In this document: positions 50,877-60,500 of the stretch, in pieces
Numbering within the stretch: the stretch's first letter is position 1
How the letters are laid out: each line of letters opens with the position of its first letter
Assembly (NCBI GenBank): GCA_964343705.1
Contig: CAYFJX010000005.1
Span: forward strand, 86,619 to 150,618
DNA from: JAUSFM01 sp964343705
GTDB taxonomy: Archaea > Nanobdellota > Nanobdellia > Woesearchaeales > UBA12501
DNA length: 64,000 nt
Direction of reading: 5' to 3'
The notes under the pieces: generated by a model
What the model was told of the DNA's origin: nothing
Database searches by the model: none
Seen by the model: only the letters and a program-made list of their open reading frames with translations
Made by a program: the position numbers and the translations under genes

Positions 50877-53083
50877 ATGGCAGAAAAGATGGTTGACAAG
50901 GTCACCAGAATCGCAAAAAACATTCCTAAAATCAGAAACATTGCTATCTGTGCGCATATATCAAAATAAGTGAGAGCTTTTTTGAATGCAGAGATCACGG
51001 AAAGACAACGTTTTCTGATAATCTTCTAGCTGGAGCTGGAATGATGTCCAAAGAACTAGCAGGTAAAGCACTACAACTTGACTTTCATGCTGACGAGCAA
51101 GAACGTGGAATTACTATTGATACTGCAGCAGTGAGTATGGTTCACACATACAAGGATGAGGAGTATCTTATTAATCTTCTTGACACACCAGGTCACGTTG
51201 ACTTTGGTGGTGACGTAACCAGGGCTATGCGAGCAGTTGATGGTTGTATTGTTCTTGTTGACGCTGTAGAAGGGCCGATGCCACAAACAGAAACAGTACT
51301 GCGGCAAGCACTCAAAGAGCGAGTAATGCCAACACTATTCATTAACAAAGTTGACCGACTTATCAAAGAATTACAATTAACACCTGAAGCAATGCAGGAA
51401 CGTTTCCTGAAAGTTATTGGTGATGTTAACCGACTTATTGGAAAAATTGCAGAGAAAGAATATGGTGAAAAATGGCAGGTAGTTGTACAAGAAGGAAAAG
51501 TTGCTTTTGGAAGCGCTTTCCACAACTGGGCACTTTCACTGCCATACATGAAAGAAAAAGGAATTACTTTCAAAGATATTATTGACGCATACCAAGGAGA
51601 AGACGAACAATACAAGCAACTGCGAGACAAAGCACCGCTTCACGAAGTTGTACTGAACATGGTTATTGAACACCTTCCTGACCCAGGTAGTGCTCAAAAG
51701 TACCGGGTTCAAAAAATCTGGCACGGAGAAATCGAGTCAGAACAAGGAAAAGCACTTATTGCATGTAACCCAGAAGGACCACTTAACCTAGTTATTACTA
51801 AAATTGTTGTCGACCCACAGGCAGGAGAAATCTCAGCAGGTCGTATGTACTCAGGAACCATCAAGCGTGGTGACGAAGTATACTTACTTGACGCTAAACA
51901 AAAAGCGCGAGTACAACAAGTCTATGTTTACAATGGTGCAAAAAAGGAAATTGTAGACGACGCAACTTCAGGTAATATCATTGGAATTGCTGGTATCAAA
52001 ACAAAACCTGGAGACACTATCGCAGACAAAGAAGGTCGAGAACCATTTGAACAGATCAAACACATTTTTGACCCTGTTGTTACAAAGTCTATTGAAGCAA
52101 AACATCCAAGTGACTTGCCAAAACTTATTGAAGTACTACGGCAAGTACAAAAAGAAGACCCAACCATTAAAATTGAAATTAACGAGGAAACAGGCGAACA
52201 CCTCATGAGTGGAATGGGGGAATTGCACTTGGAAGTTATTGAAAACAGAATCAAAACAGAAAAGAACGTTGACATTACAACATCTCCTCCCATTGTTGTA
52301 TACAGAGAGTCTGTTACCAAGGCAGGAGTGCAAGACTTTGAAGGAAAATCTCCAAACAAACACAACAAGTTGTATTTCAAAGTTGCACCAATTCCTAAAG
52401 AAATCGCAGAAATGATTAAGAAAGGCGAAGTGCCAGAAGGCAGAATCAAGAAAAAGAATCTTGACATCAGAAACAAATTTACTGAGCTTGGCATGGAAAC
52501 AAAAGTCGCTGACAAGATCAAAGACATATTCAACGGAAACATCTTTATCGATGGTACACGAGGTATTGTATACATCAATGAAATCATTGAACTTGTACTT
52601 GACATGTTTGAAGATGTTATGAACGCAGGTCCTCTTGCACGAGAACCAAGCACGGGTGTTATGGTTACCATGACTGATTGTAAACTACACGAAGACGCAA
52701 TTCACAGAGGTCCATCACAGATGTACCCTGCAGTTCGTGAAGGTATTCGTGGAGCAATGAATCAAGCAGGTCCAGTACTTTTTGAGCCAAAGCAACTTAC
52801 CTTGTTTGAAGCTCCAGAAGAATATATGGGAGAAATTTCCAAGCTTATCAGTAACAAGCGAGGACAACTTCTTGACATGCAGCAAGAACAAGCATTGATT
52901 CATGTTACAGCAAAGATGCCTGTTGCAGAAATGTTTGGCTTTGCTTCAGAACTACGATCAGCAACTGGTGGTCGAGGAACAAGCAGTGTTGTAGATCAGG
53001 TCTTTGAAAAGCTCCCTGAAGAGCTACAGAAAAAGATCATTGGTCAAATCAGACAGCGTAAAGGCTTGACTGAAAATCAATAA
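50877..53083 (+). CDS. fusA: Translation elongation factor 2 (aEF-2), interrupted by a 32-nt intron
   Basis: After removing 50960-50991 the frame is continuous (724 aa): MAEKMVDKVTRIAKNIPKIR, the P-loop AHIDHGKTT, effector region with HADEQERGITIDTAAVSM, LLDTPGHVDFGGDV, NKVDR, and the domain IV end with GPSQMYPAVREGIRGAM. The diphthamide-loop region reads LHEDAIHRGPSQMYPA, with the histidine typical for EF-2. The start at 50877 follows GGAGGG; a second GGAGG overlaps the upstream gene's stop. Without splicing the frame ends after 30 codons (AHISK-stop). It moves the ribosome along mRNA. Confidence 0.95.
50960..50991 (+). other. Bulge-helix-bulge mRNA intron in the EF-2 P-loop
   Basis: Exon helix TCTGTG (50947-50952) pairs with CACGGA (50996-51001). 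GCAT (50954-50957) pairs with ATGC (50986-50989), 4 bp between two 3-nt bulges ATA (50958-50960) and AGA (50990-50992). TCAAAA (50961-50966) pairs with TTTTGA (50980-50985). Cutting after the second base of each bulge removes 32 nt and joins CAT-AT to A-GAT-CAC, giving His-Ile-Asp-His-Gly-Lys. Confidence 0.85.
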
Positions 53084-53138
53084 AACAATTTTTAAGCCTT
53101 GCGTAAGGCTTTTTAAATCTTCTTTATTCTTTTTTTGT

Positions 53139-53708
53139 ATGACAACTATACAGCCTGTGGCAAGTGTTCACGATGAACTTTTTCATAAGTCAGCAGACTT
53201 GTATTGGAGGCAATGGGGGCAGCAGCAAGTATCTGAAGAAATAGGATCTAGTCTAGCCATAGCAACGTTAGGCTTACTCCTTCAGCAAGAAAGTGCACGT
53301 TTCTTCTCTGCAATCAATAATGGTAATGGCGCTTACTATGGTTATGCAGTTGGCTTAGCATACCCTGACCTACTCAAAGTACAGGCTGAGCTTAAAACTA
53401 TTTTTGAAACTATTGTTGTTGAAGGACCAACAGTGCTTCGTGCTCGTGAGGTTCTTGGTGATGATTTTGACCACACTTTTTATGTGGGTGAAACAGTTGT
53501 TGAACCAGCATTTCGTGCAAATGGTGTTCGTGCTGGGCGAGCACTAACTGACGCGCTTCTTGCTCATGCTCGTAAAAAATATCGTTTTCTTGCTTTTGAC
53601 ACAAGCAATGAGGTTCTTGAAGCAATGTACAATCGACGTGCTCAGCGACAGGTTGACCGATACCAAGTAGAAGGGTCTGACCGCCGTCATCTGATTTTTG
53701 AGTTGTGA
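53139..53708 (+). CDS. GNAT-family acetyltransferase-like protein
   Basis: Residues about 105-165 show the GNAT core: FYVGETVVEPAFRANGVRAG with the acetyl-CoA loop (R-A-N-G-V-R-A-G, the R/Q-x-x-G-x-G/A site), the helix RALTDALLAHARKKY and the strand FLAFDTSNEVLEAMY. The N-terminal half is less typical. Substrate unknown; stands alone after EF-2. Confidence 0.7.
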   Translation: MTTIQPVASVHDELFHKSADLYWRQWGQQQVSEEIGSSLAIATLGLLLQQESARFFSAINNGNGAYYGYAVGLAYPDLLKVQAELKTIFETIVVEGPTVLRAREVLGDDFDHTFYVGETVVEPAFRANGVRAGRALTDALLAHARKKYRFLAFDTSNEVLEAMYNRRAQRQVDRYQVEGSDRRHLIFEL

Positions 53709-53811
53709 TTAATACTCTTTATCTTTTAATTCGAAAACTTTCCGAAAATTCTAAAATATTTTTGGTTTTGTCGTCGAAAAACTTAAGAAGGGGTGATTTG
53801 ATTTTTGTTAT

Positions 53812-54237
53812 ATGAAAAAAGAAGTATATTATTTGGATACATCAATCTGGCTAGATTTTTTTGAAGAAAGAGACGAACCAAACTTTCCAAAGTCTATTTT
53901 TGCCAAGAGGTTGCTGCAGCTTGTGATCTCTCAATCATATAAAATAGTGTATTCAGATTTGGTGTTATTTGAATTACAAAGTGCAGGATATACCTGGTAT
54001 GAACTTAACACTATGTTTAAGCCATTTACATCATTTCTTGTTTTTGTAGAGGCTACAGTAAAACAAGTTGGCAGAGCAAAAGATGTTGCTAGCAGAAGAA
54101 ATATCCCTAAAAATGATGTCCTACATTCGCTTATTGCACGTGAAAACAAAGCAGTATTAGTTACTTTTGATCAGCATTTTCAAGAACTGTGTGATATTGT
54201 AAAGGTAAAGAATACAAAGGAGCTTACTTCAAATTGA
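53812..54237 (+). CDS. PIN-domain ribonuclease (putative toxin)
   Basis: PIN core: YYLDTSIWLDFFEERDEP, YSDLVLFELQSAGY with the glutamate, KNDVLHSLIARENKAVLVTF and FDQHFQEL. No antitoxin lies upstream. Instead a ribbon-helix-helix gene faces it on the other strand, the 3' ends overlapping by 14 nt. Confidence 0.78.
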   Translation: MKKEVYYLDTSIWLDFFEERDEPNFPKSIFAKRLLQLVISQSYKIVYSDLVLFELQSAGYTWYELNTMFKPFTSFLVFVEATVKQVGRAKDVASRRNIPKNDVLHSLIARENKAVLVTFDQHFQELCDIVKVKNTKELTSN

Positions 54238-54484
54238 ATTTCTTTTCTAGCCTAGCAAATGCTTGTTCACCTGCTTTATGCAATTGTTTATCTGTGGTTC
54301 TTCTCTTTGATGATCCTTGTAAGTGTTCCAGTTTTTGTAATAGCTTCTCTTTTTCTAACTCTTTAATCTTATCACGTGCAGCTTCACGGAAAAACTCTGC
54401 TTTAGTTGCGTAGTGGTGTTTTTGCATTGTTTTTTCTATTGTTTGCAAAAAGCTTTTCTCAAATTTTACGCAGACGGTTTCCAT
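54224..54484 (-). CDS. Ribbon-helix-helix DNA-binding protein (putative antitoxin)
   Basis: Starting at ATG 54484 the product is 86 residues: the beta strand ETVCVKFEKSFLQTIEK, two helices (MQKHHYATKAEFFREAARD), then a long charged helix. That is the plan of CopG/VapB-type antitoxins. The longer frame back to 54583 reads through its promoter and across the divergent gene's start. It is convergent with the PIN gene rather than in the usual tandem order. Confidence 0.65.
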   Translation of the reverse strand: METVCVKFEKSFLQTIEKTMQKHHYATKAEFFREAARDKIKELEKEKLLQKLEHLQGSSKRRTTDKQLHKAGEQAFARLEKKFNLK

Positions 54485-54581
54485 AGTATAACTTAGTAAT
54501 ACTTTGTAATATTTAAATTTTTTGATTATTTTGGTCATAAGAGGCACAAACTTTATAAATCTCAAAGCTTGCAATGTGTCC

Positions 54582-55160
54582 ATGCAAAAAAGGGGGAAGG
54601 TAGCATCACGTAGAACTAAATCTACTTCTAGTCAGCGTAAACTTAAACCTCTTAAAACAGAGAACAAACTTCACATGGGCTTACGGGGACTCATAGAATA
54701 CACAACCATTCTTATCATTGGTGGGATCATTAATGTATCCTACAATTTTATGCAGCCAAACAAGCTGGTGCAAAGCTTTCCTCATATACGAATTTTTGAA
54801 ACAATACTTATTGTCTGGCTTCTTTTTGTCCTCTATGGATTTTTTGATCGTAAACACTGGGTATGGGTTCTTTCCATGGCCTGCTTTGGTATGTTGACGG
54901 TGTACTCGTTATTCCTTCATTACCAACTTCGCATACTTGAGATTCTCTCGTTTGAGATGTTTCTCCTCTTATCATTATTGTCGCTCCTAATGAACTTCAC
55001 TGTGCTCTGGTATATTTACCAGAAGAAGATGCACTTTACTAATCCTTACTTTATTGACAAGTATTCCTTAACTGACAAGATATTTGTTAATGTGATGCTG
55101 TGTGTTATTATTTTGATCCTTGCAATAAGTATTACTATTTTCAAACTTTCAAGTATATAA
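54582..55160 (+). CDS. Multi-span membrane protein
   Basis: A basic N-terminus (MQKRGKVASRRTKSTSSQRK) is followed by five membrane helices: IEYTTILIIGGIINVSYNF, IFETILIVWLLFVLYGFF, WVWVLSMACFGMLTVYSLFL, ILEILSFEMFLLLSLLSLL and FVNVMLCVIILILAISITIF. CTTTATAAAT (54551-54560) gives a leaderless start at ATG 54582. It is 22 nt ahead of the pilin-like giant and may serve in its surface assembly. That link is inference. Confidence 0.65.
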   Translation: MQKRGKVASRRTKSTSSQRKLKPLKTENKLHMGLRGLIEYTTILIIGGIINVSYNFMQPNKLVQSFPHIRIFETILIVWLLFVLYGFFDRKHWVWVLSMACFGMLTVYSLFLHYQLRILEILSFEMFLLLSLLSLLMNFTVLWYIYQKKMHFTNPYFIDKYSLTDKIFVNVMLCVIILILAISITIFKLSSI

Positions 55161-55184
55161 AAACACAAACTTTAAAAAAGAAAA

Positions 55185-57563
55185 ATGCCCAAAATTGAGA
55201 AAAGGGGGATAGAGAAGTTGATATTACGCTCAAAAAGGGGACAGATCTCAGTCTTTATAATCATTGGAATTCTCATTCTTGCGGGAGCTGCATTCTACAT
55301 TATGTCTGAACAGAAGGCAACCTTTGCAGGACAAGAAGCTCCGGGTGAAGCTATTGAGGATATTCCTTTTGATGTGGGGCCAATTCATAGCTTTGTACAA
55401 GCATGTTTACAACAAAAATCTGGTGAAGCACTAGTACAACTTGGCCAATCAAGTGGTTACATTGATCCAACAACAAAAGAGTATCACACTAAATCATTTG
55501 GGTTTGATTCTACTAACACACGAGCAACAGAAACTGAATCTCTGACGTATGCAGAAGGATTTTATCTTCCTTACTGGCATTACATGGCAAGTCCAAACAC
55601 TGCACTGAATCGTTATAACTTCAAGTCAGGGATGCCTACAGGACGTGATGTTGAAAAACAAATCAACACCTATGTTGAAAAACACCTGAGCGAATGTCTA
55701 GGCAGTTACTCAACTTTTCTTTCACAAGGCTTTGAAATCAAAGAAGGAGATATGAAAGCAAAAACATTTCTTACACCAAACGCTGTAGTTGTCGACCTAA
55801 AATACCCTCTTACGATAACTAAAGGTGACTCAGTCTTTGAAATAAAATCATACCGTGCATCACACGCAATTGCACTTGGAAAAATGCTAGACTTTTCTGC
55901 AGAGCTCACCAAAGTGGTATCTGAAAGCCAAGTATTTGAAAAAGTAATCATGCAAGTTCTTTCTGGTTATGGAAAACTTGACGGGCCAATGCCTCCTATT
56001 TCTGCAAGTCAAAGTGGTGGGGTAGCAAAGCGATGGCAGGAACCAGAAGTGAAAAAACTTGTTGAAGGACTCGTAGCACAAAATGTTGATATTCGATTGC
56101 AAGGAACAGCAAATGCAGAACCTCTTCCACTGGGTGATCCAGTAACAAATGGTGTTAACCAATACTTGGGCAGTCTTAAACTTGAACCTAATGAAAATTT
56201 TGATCCAAGCAAGTATGAAGTAAACTTTGTCTATCTTCCAACATGGTCAAGCTACTTTGACGTTGTAAAAGGGAATATGATTGGACCGACCATGACTAAT
56301 TCACTTCCAGGAGCGCCGATAGTTGACATGGCTTTTGGAGGTCTTCTAGATTCTCACATGTACAACTATGAAACACCCTATGATGTCTCTATCCCTATTC
56401 TTGTTGAAGTAGTTGATCGTGAAGCACGATTCAAAAATCCAAAATCCCTCAGGGAAAAAGGGTACACCTTCCAGTTTGCAATTGAAGCAAATGTGCGGGA
56501 CAATGAGCCAGTTACTGCAGAGTTTGAATCAGTATCAACATCGCAAGGGTATGGGGGTGGCTTTGCACTCTTTTGTAATCCAGACCAGAAAACATCAGGT
56601 CCTGTAACCTTTAACATTGTTGACAAGGTAACCAATCAACCTTTACCTGACGCGCAGCTAGCGTTTAACTCAGGAACAGGATGCCCTGTTGGAGAAACAA
56701 ATGAGCAAGGATCAATTACAACACAACTACCGAGAGCAATTGGCGAACTTGTAGTTCGAGTCCCTGGATATCTTATGAGCAAAAAACAATTTATCTCACC
56801 AGAACCTACCCTTCCAAAGCAAGAAACAGTCAAACTGCACCCACTTATTGAAACAAAAATTAAACTTCAAAAATACAATTACAATAAAAAATCTGGCCCA
56901 GTTGATGATGTGCGAAACCTCAAAACAGATCAGAGCAGATACTGGGTACGAGACGCGCTTCCAACAGACCTTGTTCCTCAAGAACAAGCAGTGGTTACCT
57001 TTGAACGAGTAGCTGATGATGGGGGGGAATACAGTGCTGTAGCGTCAATTATGGGGCCAGGTGTACAAACAGTATCACTTGCTCCAGGAAAGTATAAAGT
57101 TTCAATCCTTACACAAATAAGGAAATCTGTTAGCATACCAAAATGTGTGCACTGTATTTGTGTACGACCATCTGCTCTTGATGATGATGTTTGCTTGGAC
57201 TGGAGAGATGTAGAAGGTTCTGACATGAGTGGAGGCCCCTTTATGGAAAGTAACATTGAGTTTACCACTGAGATAACACCTGCAATGCTTAACTCACAAA
57301 AACCAGTTACCTTCACCACCTTTGTCCTTAACCTGGCAGATGTTCCTGCAGGACGTGGCAGTCCACGATTACCTCATTATAATGTAGCAGCTGCACATTC
57401 AGCAGGATTAAATGACCCAGTAAGCTATGTACTTGCAGCTAACACTATGCAAGAAGCAATCCACAGAATCAAAGTTAGAGAACGAATGGTAACTGACATG
57501 CAAATGCTTGACAAAATTGCAGAAGACGCAAAAAACAATCCTGAACTATTAAAACCACGATAA
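55185..57563 (+). CDS. Large surface protein with class III (type IV pilin-like) signal peptide
   Basis: Residues 16-40 are a pilin-type signal: SKRGQISVFIIIGILIL, cut after G19 by an A24 peptidase like that at 43221. The 750-residue exterior is beta-rich and has an Ig-like repeat with VTFNIVDKVTNQPLPDAQLAF and a late cysteine group (KCVHCICVRPS, DVCLDWRD). This looks like the conserved GQ-x-S-x-F surface proteins of DPANN genomes. It is directly followed, one base apart, by the 1341-aa gene. Confidence 0.8.
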   Translation: MPKIEKRGIEKLILRSKRGQISVFIIIGILILAGAAFYIMSEQKATFAGQEAPGEAIEDIPFDVGPIHSFVQACLQQKSGEALVQLGQSSGYIDPTTKEYHTKSFGFDSTNTRATETESLTYAEGFYLPYWHYMASPNTALNRYNFKSGMPTGRDVEKQINTYVEKHLSECLGSYSTFLSQGFEIKEGDMKAKTFLTPNAVVVDLKYPLTITKGDSVFEIKSYRASHAIALGKMLDFSAELTKVVSESQVFEKVIMQVLSGYGKLDGPMPPISASQSGGVAKRWQEPEVKKLVEGLVAQNVDIRLQGTANAEPLPLGDPVTNGVNQYLGSLKLEPNENFDPSKYEVNFVYLPTWSSYFDVVKGNMIGPTMTNSLPGAPIVDMAFGGLLDSHMYNYETPYDVSIPILVEVVDREARFKNPKSLREKGYTFQFAIEANVRDNEPVTAEFESVSTSQGYGGGFALFCNPDQKTSGPVTFNIVDKVTNQPLPDAQLAFNSGTGCPVGETNEQGSITTQLPRAIGELVVRVPGYLMSKKQFISPEPTLPKQETVKLHPLIETKIKLQKYNYNKKSGPVDDVRNLKTDQSRYWVRDALPTDLVPQEQAVVTFERVADDGGEYSAVASIMGPGVQTVSLAPGKYKVSILTQIRKSVSIPKCVHCICVRPSALDDDVCLDWRDVEGSDMSGGPFMESNIEFTTEITPAMLNSQKPVTFTTFVLNLADVPAGRGSPRLPHYNVAAAHSAGLNDPVSYVLAANTMQEAIHRIKVRERMVTDMQMLDKIAEDAKNNPELLKPR

Positions 57564-57564
57564 C

Positions 57565-60500
57565 ATGAAAAAAGCAAAACTTGATGAAAACGTGAAAAAG
57601 CTGAACATACAGCACGTGCAGATCATTGCACTCTGGATGTGTATGCTCATGATCACTTTGCCTATGTACAGTGCAAACGCCATGGCAGTAGTGACCTTTG
57701 ATGAAGTACGTGTTACAGGTGGTGATGGTATTGAAGACTTTAGAAAAGACATTGACACCACCACTGTGAATGTTAAGCTCACCTCTGACTCACAAGTATT
57801 AGCAACGTATCTTGAACTTATGAATGACACGCCAGGAACAGATCGTGCCACGGCAGTTAAGTTCCAACAGTGTTCACCAAGTGGGCCACAATATGATTGT
57901 AGTGTAACCTTGCCTGCAAGTGACGTGTCTGACAATGACAAATACAATATTTGTATTAATGTAGCAAATGTTGAAGGTCGTGGAAACTTCCCCCAAACCT
58001 GTCGTGACGCTCGACCAGTTGCGCAACAAGATGGCAATACATTCTCAGCATTCAAGAGTGTATTAATAGATAGGGCAGGACCACAAATTACCAGCCTGAC
58101 AACAACAAACACAGCAGTGTCAGTTGAACCAGTTGACGCAACAGTACAAGTCACTGACACAAGCGGAACATCTGCAGCAGGGTGTGTTGGTGTTAAAAGT
58201 ATTAATCTTCTTCAACTAAGCACTGCAGAAGATGGAACAGTAAGTGCTGCACCAGTTGACCAATTTACAGTAAACCAAGAACCAGCAACAGAAGGAGCAT
58301 GTGTTGTTGACCACACCTTTACTATTGAAACAGCTGCACTACCTAATGGCGAAGCAACCACACTATGTGTGCTTGCAGATGACCACTTTGGTAACAAGCA
58401 TGCAGCATATGAAGACGAAAACGGTCCTGTTGTGAGCAACACCAACTGTTTTGCAATTACTAAAGATAATAGGCCACCAGAAATTCAACAATTTGGTGTT
58501 AACACCACTGTTGGCAACACTGAACTGGCACACGTGCCTGCACGAATTATTGATGTAACCATCACTGCACAAATTCTTACCCACACACATGGTATTGGAG
58601 AAGTAAAGGCAAATGTTGCAAGCTTTGCGCGAGGCGATGAAGATGTAACACTTACCTGTACAGATAACACTCAACTTCTTGGTGAAGAAGCAGGAAACGA
58701 CCACCTCTATGTATGTACCAAACAAGTCCAGCTTGACCCAAGCGGTGACCAAACACGAAGCCTTACACTTAATGTAAAAGACGCAGGTGACAATGAGCAA
58801 GCAGCTGCAACTTCAATCTCATTCCAACTTGATGACCTGTCACCAAATGTGCTTAGTATTACAACACCAGCAGTGTACAATGGTATTCCAGTTATTGGAC
58901 CAGGACAAAAAACAGTTATTGCACAAATTGGAGAAACAGGAGCAGGTGTAACAGGAGACACTATTAAAATTAACAACAAAGCAACAGAATGTGCAGCAGT
59001 AGAACAAGGCGTTTTCCACTGTGCACTTAACACAGTTACTGCACCAGCAGGAGCAGAAAAAGTAGGAATCAAAGTAACAGGTCACGACCTTGCTGACAAT
59101 GCTCTTGCACTGTTTGAAGATGTAGTTGACGTTGATGTAACACCACCACAAATTGTGAAAGCACAACTTGTTTCACAAACAGGTGCACCAAACCTTGTTG
59201 CAGGAGGAACAGTAATCCTACGACTTATTGTTCGTGAAAACTTTGCAATGTCCACAGCAGACGGGCAAAACAAAGTGAAAGCACAATTAAACTTTGACGT
59301 GGGAACACCAGACAGCGAGTTTAGACCGCCAGTTAGTTGTCAACCATTTACAGGGCCAGCACCAGTTGCACCAGTGGATGCACAAGCACAACTCGAGGCA
59401 GCGGCACAACAAGCAGCTGATGTAGCAAACGCACCGCCTGCAGTTGTAGGACAACCAGGCGCTGCAGCACCAACGCCAGCACCAGCGAGTCCGCCAGCTA
59501 CACCACCAGCAGAAGAGCCAGCAGCAGATGCAGAACCAGCTGCACTTACAGCAGAACCAGAACCAGAAGTACGAACCTTTGGCTTGTATGACAGCATGGG
59601 AAGTGATGGAACTCCACAAATAACACTTGTGCCTTTACGAGGACCTGTCTATGTCGGAGATACAGTTGCATGGTCAAACAAGGGACAACAAGCTCATACT
59701 GTTGACGCAACAGATCGAAGCTTCCAATCAGGAGCAATAGCACCAGGCAGTGAGTATACTCATGTGTTTAACACACCTGGAACAGTAAACTTTATGGTGG
59801 ATCAGCAAATTCCTGGATCCCTTGAAGTACTCGCGCGACCAGATGGCATAACAGGAAACATTGTAGCAGTCACTGGCATGGCATCACAAGATACTAAAGA
59901 CTTATGGCAGTGTGACTGGGAAGTAACCAATGTAAAAAAACCAGGAAAGTTACAAGCAACCTTTACTGGCAGCACTGACATTGCTGGAAACAAACTTGTT
60001 GATGCAAATGGTAATTCTCAACAACTTAATGTAAATGACTTTTACATGGTCTACACAGACCGACTTGGAAATGAGCACGAAATTCACCCAAGTGATTGGC
60101 AAAGTGGTGTAGCACAAGAAGGTCTTACACCCTCAGAGTACGCAATTACTGCAATCATGACCTCACCAGTTGTTGATGCTAAAGGATTAGAAGTACGCTC
60201 ACTGCCTGTCTTCTTTGAACTTGATATTGAAGCAGAAGAAACAGGGTATGAACCAGCAAGTGTTGACGTTGCAAGCTGCTCAGGAGCAGACTTTGAAGGT
60301 GGCTTATTTGATCAAACAAAAACAAAAATAATGTTTAGCACACGAAACACAGACACAGCACACCTACGATTTGGCCTACGACCAGGAAAAGTGCCAGAAA
60401 CACAAAACAAACTAGAATTCCAGTGTGAAATTCTTGTTGTATCAAAACGAGGCAATAGTATTTCCGCTCCAAGCAAGACAATGGTGGACTTTACCATTCC

